Assembly: GCF_001709345.1 (NCBI RefSeq)
Contig: NZ_MDTQ01000001.1
Location: 3,562,970-3,626,969, forward strand
DNA from: Terasakiispira papahanaumokuakeensis
GTDB taxonomy: Bacteria; Pseudomonadota; Gammaproteobacteria; Pseudomonadales; Halomonadaceae
Direction of reading: 5' to 3'
DNA length: 64,000 bases
Below are positions 1 through 7,754 of this stretch, one piece after another (the first letter of the stretch is position 1; each line of letters opens with the position of its first letter). The notes beneath the pieces were generated by a model. The model saw only the letters and a program-made list of their open reading frames with translations. It made no database searches and was not told the origin of the DNA. Made by a program: the position numbers and the translations under genes.

Positions 1-653
1 AGCACTGTACCGCTTTGCTTGGCAAATCGAGTGAGAAATGCCGCCGACTCACGGACCTGAGCCACCCCGCCTGGAGCCGACTGAATATCCTCCAGATGTG
101 TCGTTTGGATGGAGTCGACAATCAACATTTTAGGTTGTTCACGCTCAGCAACAGCAATGATGGTTTCAACACTGGTTTCCGCCAGCATTTTCAAGCCTTC
201 CGTTGGCAACCCCAAGCGGTGCGCCCGCATCGCCACTTGCTGCAGTGACTCTTCACCGGTGACATACAAAACCGGCATTTGCTGCGCTAAACGGCAAGCC
301 ACCTGAAGTAACAATGTCGATTTACCTGCCCCTGGATGTCCCCCAATTAAAACCGCTGAACCAGGCACTAGACCACCCCCCAAGACGCGGTCAAACTCGC
401 CAAATGTTGAGGTGAAACGCGGCAGCTGTTGTAGATCTACCTGGGAGAGATCTTCCACTTGGGCCGATAAGGCCCCAGAGAAACCCGCTCGTGAGGCCTG
501 TGCAGGATCTCGACTTGGCGAACTTGAACGGCTGGTGCCCAATCGCACTTCCTGCACGGTATTCCACTCTTTACAGGCGGCACACTGGCCCTGCCATTTA
601 CTGTATTCCGCACCACATTCGATACAGACAAATGCAGTCTTGGCTTTAGCCAT
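1..653 (-). CDS. radA: DNA repair protein RadA (3' end outside window)
   Basis: Only the first 217 codons are present; the gene runs off the left edge. RadA/Sms is a RecA-like ATPase that drives branch migration during recombinational repair. The translation opens with a four-cysteine zinc finger (CxxC near residues 10-13 and 24-27), followed by a Walker A loop GGHPGAGKST near residue 105 and the start of the RecA core. The ATG at 651-653 follows a GGGGGA ribosome-binding site. It is divergent from metY. The shared upstream region carries three 13-bp direct repeats and a LexA-like dyad, so damage control is possible but unproven. The family assignment is secure. Confidence 0.95.
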   Translation of the reverse strand, partial: MAKAKTAFVCIECGAEYSKWQGQCAACKEWNTVQEVRLGTSRSSSPSRDPAQASRAGFSGALSAQVEDLSQVDLQQLPRFTSTFGEFDRVLGGGLVPGSAVLIGGHPGAGKSTLLLQVACRLAQQMPVLYVTGEESLQQVAMRAHRLGLPTEGLKMLAETSVETIIAVAEREQPKMLIVDSIQTTHLEDIQSAPGGVAQVRESAAFLTRFAKQSGTV

Positions 654-723
654 TCTTCCCCCTTGGGTTCAGCTCGTGCAGACTGACTCAGTCAATCTTG
701 GTCGGTGTATACATCGCTTAGGT

Positions 724-762
724 ACTGTATTTAAGCACTGTATTTCAGAACTGTATTGAATC
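724..762. repeat. Three tandem 13-bp repeats
   Basis: Three head-to-tail units, ACTGTATTTAAGC (724-736), ACTGTATTTCAGA (737-749) and ACTGTATTGAATC (750-762), are followed by ACAGTACC. The first eight bases are nearly invariant. They sit between the divergent radA and metY starts, so they look like a regulator-binding array. No protein is identified. Confidence 0.7.
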
Positions 763-766
763 ACAG
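751..766. promoter_or_regulatory. LexA-like dyad upstream of radA
   Basis: CTGTATTGAATCACAG fits the CTG-N10-CAG form of gammaproteobacterial SOS boxes and lies about 100 bp upstream of the radA start. It overlaps the third 13-bp repeat. The centre is not the AT alternation of a strong box, so this is tentative. Confidence 0.4.
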
Positions 767-886
767 TACCCTTATCATCGACCACTTTTCGCCCCCTCAT
801 CCGGCAAGTTGACACACCATCAGACAGCACAGAAGATGCTCTTGATCGAGTCTCAATCCGTTACTGAACATCAATCAGGATGCCCC

Positions 887-2158
887 ATGAAGCCCGAAAC
901 GATTGCCCTTCATCATGGTTACACCGCAGACAACCAACATGCGGTTGCCGTGCCGATTCATCAGACCACGTCTTTCAGCTTTGATAGCGCTCAACACGCT
1001 GCCGATTTATTTGACCTCAAAGAGTCAGGCAACATTTATTCGCGCATCATGAACCCGACTTGCGGCGTTTTAGAACAACGTATCGCCGCACTCGAAGGCG
1101 GTGTGGGGGCTCTGGCTTTTGCTTCAGGCATGGCCGCCATCACCGCCGCGATTCAAACCCTCGCCAGTGCCGGGGATAACATCATTTCCATCAGCGAACT
1201 CTACGGCGGCACCTATAACCTGTTAGCCCATACATTACCTCGCCAGGGCATCGAAACACGCTTCATTGAAAAAGACGACCTGAGCACTTTAAGTGCCCTA
1301 ATCGACAACCACACTAAAGCGGTCTACTGCGAATCTATCGGTAACCCCTCCGGGGGCGTCGTGGATATTCAGCAACTGGCCGATATTGCCCATGCTCACG
1401 GCGTACCTGTGATTGTGGATAACACGGTCGCCACCCCCTTTTTATGGCGCCCCTTTGAGAGCGGTGCGGATATTGTCGTCCACTCAGCCACTAAATATAT
1501 CGGCGGTCATGGCACCACCATTGGCGGTATTCTGGTCGACTCAGGGCGCTTTCCTTGGGCCGAACATGCTGAAAGGTTCCCACTTTTAAACACGCCTGAC
1601 CCGTCTTATCACGGCATCGTGTATACCCGAGATGCGGGTGAAGCCGCATTTATCACCCGCGCGCGCGTGGTGCCTTTGCGTAATATGGGGGCAGCCCTTT
1701 CCGCTCAAGCCGCCTGGCAATTACTTCAAGGGCTAGAGACGCTGGCCTTACGTATCGAGCGAGTTTGTGACAATACCCAACATATCGCCGAATTTTTGCA
1801 GCAGCACCCTTGTGTGTCCTGGGTTCAATATGCGGGCTTACCCCAGCATCCGGATCACACGCTAGCCCAGACTTACATGAAAGGCAGAGCCTCCGGTATT
1901 TTGAGTTTTGGCATTAAAGGCGGTCGTGATGCCGGCAGCCGTTTTTATGACGCACTGCAACTGATTTTACGCTTGGTCAATATTGGTGATGCCAAAAGCT
2001 GTGCCGCGATTCCTGCCTCCACCACCCATCGCCAGCTCAATGAACAAGAACTGATCCAAGCCGGCGTCAAACCCGACATGGTACGCCTCTCCATTGGCAT
2101 CGAACATATTGATGACCTCAAAGCCGATCTCGACCAGGCACTGCAAGCCTCGCAATAA
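887..2158 (+). CDS. metY: O-acetylhomoserine / O-succinylhomoserine sulfhydrylase
   Basis: A 423-residue PLP enzyme of the Cys/Met metabolism family. It most likely condenses an O-acylhomoserine with sulfide (or methanethiol) to give homocysteine or methionine in the cytoplasm. The N-terminus ETIALHHGYTAD and the block PIHQTTSF are typical of the MetY branch. The PLP lysine lies in HSATKYIGGHG (Lys203), and SIGIEHIDDLKADLDQAL closes the fold. The reading frame is open from 809, but the ATG at 887 has an AGGA site six bases upstream and matches family length. The acyl donor cannot be settled from sequence alone. Confidence 0.9.
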   Translation: MKPETIALHHGYTADNQHAVAVPIHQTTSFSFDSAQHAADLFDLKESGNIYSRIMNPTCGVLEQRIAALEGGVGALAFASGMAAITAAIQTLASAGDNIISISELYGGTYNLLAHTLPRQGIETRFIEKDDLSTLSALIDNHTKAVYCESIGNPSGGVVDIQQLADIAHAHGVPVIVDNTVATPFLWRPFESGADIVVHSATKYIGGHGTTIGGILVDSGRFPWAEHAERFPLLNTPDPSYHGIVYTRDAGEAAFITRARVVPLRNMGAALSAQAAWQLLQGLETLALRIERVCDNTQHIAEFLQQHPCVSWVQYAGLPQHPDHTLAQTYMKGRASGILSFGIKGGRDAGSRFYDALQLILRLVNIGDAKSCAAIPASTTHRQLNEQELIQAGVKPDMVRLSIGIEHIDDLKADLDQALQASQ

Positions 2159-2217
2159 GCATTAACGTCGTCACTCATATCACGTTCATTATTGACGCCA
2201 TATGTAGACGATGCTTA

Positions 2218-2254
2218 CCGCTCGAGACCGACACGCTCCACGGGTCTCGAGCGG
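2218..2254. repeat. 12-bp perfect inverted repeat
   Basis: CCGCTCGAGACC (2218-2229) pairs with GGTCTCGAGCGG (2243-2254) across a 13-base loop. No T-run follows on either strand. It may end metY transcripts or belong to the leader of the acidic gene at 2398. Confidence 0.6.
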
Positions 2255-2305
2255 AACCCCGTCATGATCAGCTCGCCATGCGCCCAAGACAGTGTCGCAA
2301 TATCG

Positions 2306-2382
2306 CGAAGCATTTCAGCTTCGTTTAAGGTTGCGTTGCTTAAAGTTGCCATCTCATTCAAGGACACGTTATTAACGCAACC
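2306..2382 (+). promoter_or_regulatory. Structured leader upstream of the acidic gene
   Basis: Two further inverted repeats precede the start at 2398: CGAAGC/GCTTCG close to 2306-2323, and GGTTGCGTT (2329-2337) with AACGCAACC (2374-2382). The second ends five bases before the AGGAG ribosome-binding site (2387-2391), so folding could affect translation. No known riboswitch is recognised. Confidence 0.4.
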
Positions 2383-2397
2383 TATCAGGAGCCTCTC

Positions 2398-3018
2398 ATG
2401 TCTCAAGACTTCTACCGCTTTAATCTTCAGGATAATCAAGTCATCAGCGTCATGGAGTGGGATGACGGCCGCTGGGAGCAAGATCATATTGAGGCTGACG
2501 AAACCTACACCGTTGAGGATAACCGCATCATTCTTGAAGAACGGGATGACGATGAAATTGAAGTCAGTGTCTTTGAAGCGACATCTGTCCCGGGGATTTA
2601 CCTGCAAACTCAAGAATATGACCGCCCTCTGGATTTAACGCCTCAGCCCCCGCAACAAGACGATACCAGCACATCGACACAGTTTCTGGATGAAGATCCT
2701 TTACGCGTCACCTTATCCGCAACCGGGGATATCGAACGGCTAGAAGAGTGGGATGATGGCCGCTGGGAAACAGAGCATCTCGACCACGATGAGCAAGCCT
2801 TTATCAACACTGAAGGTTTACTCGTGATCGAAGAACTGGATGATGGCGGCCTCGAAACCACCGTCTACCAGGATAATGGACAAGGCATTTACCAAGCGAT
2901 TCAAGCGCAATTTGAATATGGTAAGGGGCTGACAGATACAACCCAAATGGCTTCACCCTCTCCTGCTGAATTAGCCGGTCTGAATCTACCTGAAAATGAA
3001 GCCGCGTTAATCGCTTAA
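2398..3018 (+). CDS. Acidic two-domain protein of unrecognised family (paralogue A)
   Basis: A 206-residue, strongly acidic protein. I do not recognise the family. It is an internal duplication: residues about 5-69 and 99-170 align, each with a hydrophobic strand, the signature EWDDGRWE, an acidic EE-DD segment and a closing GIY. The linker is proline, glutamine and threonine rich. There is no signal peptide or membrane segment. The tail ELAGLNLPENEAALIA matches the tail of the paralogue at 4984, which could be a C-terminal export signal (inference). The ATG follows AGGAG by six bases. An IS element starts eight bases after the stop. The nearby SapC-family gene hints at a surface role, without proof. 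Confidence 0.8.
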   Translation: MSQDFYRFNLQDNQVISVMEWDDGRWEQDHIEADETYTVEDNRIILEERDDDEIEVSVFEATSVPGIYLQTQEYDRPLDLTPQPPQQDDTSTSTQFLDEDPLRVTLSATGDIERLEEWDDGRWETEHLDHDEQAFINTEGLLVIEELDDGGLETTVYQDNGQGIYQAIQAQFEYGKGLTDTTQMASPSPAELAGLNLPENEAALIA

Positions 3019-3025
3019 TTCACTA

Positions 3026-3882
3026 GGGCCTGTTGACGTTTCATGGCAGGGGTATTGGCAGGATAGGGGCAAGCTCGCAGAATAAAGGCTCCTACACCAA
3101 CAAACTGCAAGCCTGCCATGCCCCGACAAATGCTCACGGATGAACACTGGTCGAAGCTGAAATCTATCCTGCTTCAACACGGTATTTATGACAAGGCCGA
3201 CTTGCGTACCACGGTGGAAGGCATTCTGTATCGGATGCGCACCGGCTGCCCGTGGCGGGACCTACCGGAGGCGTTTGGGCTCTGGAACACGGTCTACAAG
3301 CGCTTCAACACCTGGTCAGCGAGTGGAAAGCTGATGAGGATTTTCAGCTCTCTGGTGGAAGATCCTGATGTCGAGTGGCTGTTCATTGATGGCTCTTATG
3401 TCAAGGCACACAGGGACAGCACGGGGGCTGCCACGGAAGACGCCGAAGCCATTGGCAAAAGTCGTGCAGGCAACACCAGCAAGATCCATCTGACCGTTGA
3501 TGCCTATGGGCTGCCGACTGCCTTCAGGATAACGGGCGGTGAGGTGCACGACAGCAGGGAAGCGCCGGTGTTGATTGACGACTTGCCGGCGGGTGATGCG
3601 CTGGTGGCTGACAAGGGCTATGACAGCGAGCGTATCCGTGAACAGATCGAAGCCAAGGGCATGGTTGCCGTCATTCCACGCAAACGCAACTCAAAGAAAG
3701 GAAATGCCAATCTGGACAGAGGCTTATATCGCTATCGGCATCTGGTTGAGAACGCCTTTGCTCGATTGAAACCGTATCGCGCCATCGCGACGCGATACGA
3801 TAAGCTCAAGCGAAACTACGAGAGCATGGTGGCCTTGGCGTGCGGCTTTTTATGGCTGCCAATGTGAAACGTCAACAGGCCC
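3026..3882. mobile_element. Intact IS5-family insertion sequence, 857 bp
   Basis: Perfect 18-bp terminal inverted repeats, GGGCCTGTTGACGTTTCA at 3026-3043 and its complement at 3865-3882, flank one transposase gene. The element is bordered by TA on both sides (3024-3025 and 3883-3884), consistent with a two-base target duplication. Intact ends and frame suggest a recent, possibly still mobile insertion. It separates two arms of a small inverted repeat (ATCGCTT at 3010-3016, AAGCGAT at 3885-3891) that closely resembles the one at the end of the paralogous gene near 6140. Confidence 0.9.
3118..3867 (+). CDS. IS5-family transposase
   Basis: A 249-residue DDE transposase. It opens with LTDEHWSKLKSILL and the CPWRDLP motif typical of the N-terminal DUF4096-like domain of IS5/IS427-type enzymes. 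The catalytic core shows LFIDGSYVKAH for the first Asp, VADKGYDSE for the second, and HLVENAFARLK carrying the Glu. The frame is complete, with no frameshift. The TGA stop lies inside the right terminal repeat, as is common in compact elements. Codon use looks unlike the neighbouring genes, with more GC-rich choices, consistent with recent arrival. It moves the element by cut-and-paste. Confidence 0.93.
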   Translation: MPRQMLTDEHWSKLKSILLQHGIYDKADLRTTVEGILYRMRTGCPWRDLPEAFGLWNTVYKRFNTWSASGKLMRIFSSLVEDPDVEWLFIDGSYVKAHRDSTGAATEDAEAIGKSRAGNTSKIHLTVDAYGLPTAFRITGGEVHDSREAPVLIDDLPAGDALVADKGYDSERIREQIEAKGMVAVIPRKRNSKKGNANLDRGLYRYRHLVENAFARLKPYRAIATRYDKLKRNYESMVALACGFLWLPM

Positions 3883-3922
3883 TAAAGCGATGCATGCACG
3901 AGTCAATGCATCAATCGATTCG

Positions 3923-3957
3923 ATCATGGGCCTGTTCACATCGAATAGGCCCATGAT
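3923..3957. terminator. 11-bp hairpin between IS and sapC-like gene
   Basis: ATCATGGGCCT (3923-3933) pairs perfectly with AGGCCCATGAT (3947-3957). There is no T-tract, so it is an atypical terminator. It lies where the convergent acidic gene and SapC gene transcripts meet. Confidence 0.5.
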
Positions 3958-3993
3958 ACCGCCATCAAACATATCATGGGTTAAAGCGATACT

Positions 3994-4788
3994 TCACGAA
4001 AAACGAAACAAGGCCTCACCGTCACTAAAGAGATTATCGAAATCAATATCAGGTTCAGGCACATAATCATGATGAATCTGATAAAGCTCCCGTAACGTTG
4101 CGAGCCGGTGCTGAGCTAGCAATTGACTATGCGCAATACCTAAAGCACCCAGTTGATTCAGGCGTTTCAATGTGGCGCTATCGCTTTGTCGAAGCGCAGT
4201 CTCATCAATACGATAAAGCCCCGACCAAAAGGCACCGGATGCGGCATCAGGCCCGTCACGCACCTCAATACGCCAGGGCTTGATCATTTGAGCATCCACC
4301 AGCGCTTGAACAGCCACATCAGTGTAATAACGCTCTCGACGATATTGCTGTAGCACACCCGCAATGTCATAAACGAGGTCGACGGCTTGTCCATGATCAT
4401 CTAATAACGGTTCATCATCATCCCAACATTGAGCATGCAGGCCTCGATAATGCGCATCAATACATAAAATCAGCCGCCCAGAACCGGCTTCAGGCAATAG
4501 TCGGAAAGGATAAAGACGATAAGGCGCCGGGATATGACCTCTCAACCAACCTTTATGGCCTGGGTGTACAAATAGATTCACGCCAGACGATACGGACTGC
4601 ACAGCCATGAGCTGATACTGACCGGATGGTTTTCGCATAAAAGCCAAAGGCGTCGAAGCCACCAAATGAGGTAACTCAGACATAATCACAGGCACCACAC
4701 TGTCCTTAGCCGCATGCCCATAATGTCGAGGACGCTGCCAACCGGACATTTGATGACATGCTTTTGTTAAAGGCACCCATTGCGTCAT
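3994..4788 (-). CDS. SapC-family protein
   Basis: A 264-residue protein resembling the SapC family (PF07277), named after an S-layer-linked gene of Campylobacter. Its biochemical role is not established. The conserved N-terminal pattern is seen: a His after the start, the aromatic RPRHYGHAAK, then VVPVIMSELPHLVASTPLAF. The C-terminus holds LNQLGALGIAHSQLLAQHRLATL, which matches the usual 'L-x-x-aG-L-x-x-x-x-L' end of the family. The frame is open back to 4929, but the ATG at 4788 gives a normal SapC N-terminus with a GGTGGA site. It lies between two acidic paralogues and is divergent from the second, so a joint surface function is plausible. Confidence 0.75.
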   Translation of the reverse strand: MTQWVPLTKACHQMSGWQRPRHYGHAAKDSVVPVIMSELPHLVASTPLAFMRKPSGQYQLMAVQSVSSGVNLFVHPGHKGWLRGHIPAPYRLYPFRLLPEAGSGRLILCIDAHYRGLHAQCWDDDEPLLDDHGQAVDLVYDIAGVLQQYRRERYYTDVAVQALVDAQMIKPWRIEVRDGPDAASGAFWSGLYRIDETALRQSDSATLKRLNQLGALGIAHSQLLAQHRLATLRELYQIHHDYVPEPDIDFDNLFSDGEALFRFS

Positions 4789-4983
4789 TTTGTCCACCCA
4801 AAACCCTACGAAGCGATATATCTTATCAGCCGCTAAAAAAAATTTGAGTGCCAAAATCCCATGCTCAGGCGATTTTCGGCGCATTAAATAAAGATTTGTC
4901 TGAACGACATTATTGATTTCAGTTTGCATTCAGGAAACGTTTCTTATGGTGACCACTCCTTAACTCAACAAGTGAGGTGTTAC

Positions 4984-6141
4984 ATGGCCAAAGATGTTTA
5001 CTACTTCGACGTCCAGGATGATCAAATCACTTCTTATATGACGTGGGAAGACGGTCAATGGCAGGAAGGCACCATTGATAGCGATAACAACTTTACTCTG
5101 GAAGATGATCGCATCACCTTGGAAGAGCAAGATGAGGATGGCGCCACTCAGACCAGTCTGTTTGAAGCCACTCAAATTCCAGGTTTTTATACACTGGAAG
5201 AAGGTGACGGCATTACCGACGACAACACCAATGAAGACGGCGACGTAGTTAACGAAGACGACGATACCATAGGTGACGACGTAGTCGATGAAGGCGACGA
5301 CACCACAGGTGATGACGTAGTCGATGAAGGCGACGACACCACAGGTGATGACGTAGTTGATGAAGGCGACGACACCACAGGTGACGACGTAGTCGATGAA
5401 GGCGACGACACCACAGGTGACGACGTAGTCGATGAAGGCGACGACACCACAGGTGACGACGTAGTCGATGAAGGCGACGACACCACAGGTGACGACGTAG
5501 TCGATGAAGGCGACGACACCACAGGTGATGACGTAGTCGATGAAGGCGACGACACCACAGGTGATGACGTAGTTGATGAAGGCGACGACACCACAGGTGA
5601 CGACGTAGTCGATGAAGGCGACGACACCACTGGTGATGACGTAGTCGACAATGGTGACACAGACACAGGGGATGACGTCACTGATCCCACAGCCGGTAGC
5701 GCAGACGATTTCAATGCCTGGCTGGCCAGCATTAATGAAGCCAACAGTGATAACGCTTACTCACTACTGGCAGGATTCGACCCGGTACGCCTGAACTTCG
5801 ATAACAATCAGATCCAGGATCTGGAGAAGTTTGACGATGGCGACTGGGAAATGCAGGAACACACTGAAGACAACCAAGCCTTTATCAACCAGAGCGGCCT
5901 GCTGGTGCGCGAAGAAATGGAAGATAACGGGCTAGAAACAACCTTCTACCAGGACGCTGATAACGATGGCATCTATTTCGCGATCGAACAGCAGTTTGAA
6001 GAAGGGGGAGCACTTACAGACGCCAGTGACCAGAGTGTTGTCGTGACTATGTCTGAAGACCCCGTCACCGACCCCAACACCGATACCACAACCGAACTGG
6101 CAGGTGTCGCACCAACACCGACTGACGACTTCATCGCTTAA
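4984..6141 (+). CDS. Acidic two-domain protein with 12-residue repeat linker (paralogue B)
   Basis: A 385-residue, extremely acidic protein, paralogous to the one at 2398. The same two domains are present at about residues 5-74 (WEDGQWQE) and 268-345 (FDDGDWEM ... DADNDGIYF). The linker here is twelve units of VVDEGDDTTGDD or close variants (residues 88-231). DADNDG resembles a DxDxDG calcium loop, so calcium binding is a reasonable guess. The tail ELAGVAPTPTDDFIA matches paralogue A and ends in acidic plus hydrophobic residues, as type I secretion signals often do. There is no N-terminal signal. The start at 4984 has GAGGTG upstream and aligns with paralogue A; the upstream in-frame ATG at 4924 has no match there. 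Confidence 0.8.
   Translation: MAKDVYYFDVQDDQITSYMTWEDGQWQEGTIDSDNNFTLEDDRITLEEQDEDGATQTSLFEATQIPGFYTLEEGDGITDDNTNEDGDVVNEDDDTIGDDVVDEGDDTTGDDVVDEGDDTTGDDVVDEGDDTTGDDVVDEGDDTTGDDVVDEGDDTTGDDVVDEGDDTTGDDVVDEGDDTTGDDVVDEGDDTTGDDVVDEGDDTTGDDVVDEGDDTTGDDVVDNGDTDTGDDVTDPTAGSADDFNAWLASINEANSDNAYSLLAGFDPVRLNFDNNQIQDLEKFDDGDWEMQEHTEDNQAFINQSGLLVREEMEDNGLETTFYQDADNDGIYFAIEQQFEEGGALTDASDQSVVVTMSEDPVTDPNTDTTTELAGVAPTPTDDFIA
5245..5676 (+). repeat. 36-bp coding minisatellite, 12 units
   Basis: Ten near-identical 36-bp units (5281-5640) are flanked by one degenerate unit on each side (5245 and 5641). All keep frame and encode VVDEGDDTTGDD. Silent variants (GTC or GTT, GAT or GAC) occur in the same order in units 1-3 and 7-9, indicating a block duplication of six units. 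Copy number is likely to vary between strains. Confidence 0.95.
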
Positions 6142-6152
6142 AGCGATATTGA

Positions 6153-6192
6153 GGAGCACCAGTGTTCTGTCCCCCACAGGCATTGGTGCTCC
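6153..6192. terminator. 12-bp hairpin after paralogue B
   Basis: GGAGCACCAGTG (6153-6164) pairs with CATTGGTGCTCC (6181-6192), with one G-U pair. No T-tract follows. A conventional terminator lies 140 bases further on. Confidence 0.5.
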
Positions 6193-6332
6193 AACGAATG
6201 AACCATTCACTTCAATACGGATATGAAAAGTACAGGTACAACGTCTATTACTGAAGTCATTGACTGACAAGATTGATATCGGCATATCAATAACGTGTGG
6301 TAAGAATCAGAAGTACGGTAAAAACAGAAGTG

Positions 6333-6360
6333 AAAAGGCTGCCTCTCCAGGCAGCCTTTT
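6333..6360. terminator. Bidirectional intrinsic terminator
   Basis: AAAAGGCTGCC, loop TCTCCA, GGCAGCCTTTT. There are T-runs on both strands, so it serves paralogue B and the convergent ubiI operon. Confidence 0.9.
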
Positions 6361-6443
6361 TATTTGATAATCAATTACTTATTATTTAGCACTCAACTAC
6401 TTAAGTTTCACATTCCACATTTCAAAAGCTTAATGTCAAAGGC

Positions 6444-7727
6444 TTAAAAACCAACAGTGTGGCCAGGCTTAAGTCGTTCAGAGGTTCCTTGTCGCCACCC
6501 CAACGCCTGAGTCACTAATTGACGTCGCAGCCAAGGCATTTTGGACACCCGGTCCAGCCCTCGATTACGTAGCCAGCGCAAAGGTAGCGCCTCAGCACAA
6601 AACAGTCGCTTTAACCCTTCCATGGCCGCCATCATCGCAAGATTATCCGGTTGACGACGCGCCTGATAACGTTGAAGCCACGCAAGATCACCCACCGCAT
6701 CACCTCGAGCATGCGCCTCTAAGATGCAGTCGCCTAACATCGCCACATCTAAAAAGCCTAAATTCACGCCTTGTCCGGCCAGTGGGTGGATCGTATGCGC
6801 TGCATCCGCCACCAAAGCCACGCCTGGCTTCACATAATCCACTGCATGACGCTGCCTTAATGGCACGGTATAACGTGTATCGGTACTCATGACTTGACCA
6901 AGACGGGACTCAAAAGCGCGGGTCAATTCAGCACAAAAATCCGCATCGGGCATCGCTTGAAGCGCTTCCGCTTTGGCAGGAGAAGTGGACCAGACAATTG
7001 AACACCAGTGCTCATCTTCCCCTTTGGTAATCGGTAAAAAAGCCAAAGGACCATCCGGCAAAAAGCGCTGCCACGCGGTCCCTTGATGCGGCTGCTCAAC
7101 CTGCACCGTGGTCACCAGCGCATGATGTCCATAATCCCATTCCCGAGTATTAAATCCAGCCCATGTCCTGATCCGAGATTGAGCACCATCACACGCGACC
7201 ACCAAGGCCGTATTCAGCACCATGTCATCAAAACAAAGCTGATGCGATGACTCACCCAGCGTCAGTCCAGTCGCTTTATGTCCTCGCAACAGCACCACAT
7301 TGTCATATCCCGTCAGGGTCTGTTGCAGTGCCTGCACCGTGACGCTATTTTCAACAATATGGCCTAACAGCGTCACTCCCGCTTCTTGGGCATGAAAGCT
7401 CAAAGCCCCCGTGCCTTCACCATCCCACACACTCATGTGGGTATAAGGCGTGACCCGACGCGCGACCATTTCAGGCCAGGCCCCTAAGCGTGAGAGCAAC
7501 GCACGTGACGCCTCACTCAACGCACTGACACGCGGATCGACCTGATCGATAGACCAGTGCGGCCCCTCAGATGAAGCCTCAACGACCGCAATCTGGAGGT
7601 CGCTGTCTGCCAGGGTTCTTGCTAATGCCAGCCCCGACATGCCACCACCGACAATCACAACATCAAAATCCCGACATATTTGAACTTCAGTCGCATCATG
7701 ATGGTCTGGATGATCCGATGACATCAT
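6444..7727 (-). CDS. ubiI: UbiI-type FAD-dependent ubiquinone hydroxylase
   Basis: A 427-residue flavoprotein monooxygenase of the UbiH/UbiF/VisC family that hydroxylates the ring of a ubiquinone precursor, probably at C5. Visible motifs are the Rossmann loop VVIVGGGMSGLA, DPRVSALS, the NAD(P)H-related DGAQSRIR, and GVALVADAAHTIHPLAGQG, which binds the FAD ribityl chain. It is last in the ygfB-pepP-ubiH-ubiI series, the same order as in E. coli, which supports UbiI. The frame opens at 7751, but the ATG at 7727 follows AGGAG by six bases and is preferred. Sequence alone does not firmly separate UbiI from UbiF. Confidence 0.85.
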   Translation of the reverse strand: MMSSDHPDHHDATEVQICRDFDVVIVGGGMSGLALARTLADSDLQIAVVEASSEGPHWSIDQVDPRVSALSEASRALLSRLGAWPEMVARRVTPYTHMSVWDGEGTGALSFHAQEAGVTLLGHIVENSVTVQALQQTLTGYDNVVLLRGHKATGLTLGESSHQLCFDDMVLNTALVVACDGAQSRIRTWAGFNTREWDYGHHALVTTVQVEQPHQGTAWQRFLPDGPLAFLPITKGEDEHWCSIVWSTSPAKAEALQAMPDADFCAELTRAFESRLGQVMSTDTRYTVPLRQRHAVDYVKPGVALVADAAHTIHPLAGQGVNLGFLDVAMLGDCILEAHARGDAVGDLAWLQRYQARRQPDNLAMMAAMEGLKRLFCAEALPLRWLRNRGLDRVSKMPWLRRQLVTQALGWRQGTSERLKPGHTVGF

Positions 7728-7754
7728 GGGGGTCTCCTCTGTGGAAATCATCGC

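Noticed and set aside
2192..2638. Plus-strand 148-codon frame and the minus-strand frame over 2215-2613
   Set aside because: They overlap paralogue A in other frames and lack ribosome-binding sites or family features.
5245..5676. CRISPR-like regular repeat
   Set aside because: The units are contiguous, with no unique spacers, and encode a peptide repeat.
5187..5744. Minus-strand 185-codon Ser/Thr/Val/Pro-rich open frame
   Set aside because: It is the antisense shadow of the 36-bp repeat in the acidic gene; repeats with period divisible by three keep all frames open if one unit has no stop.
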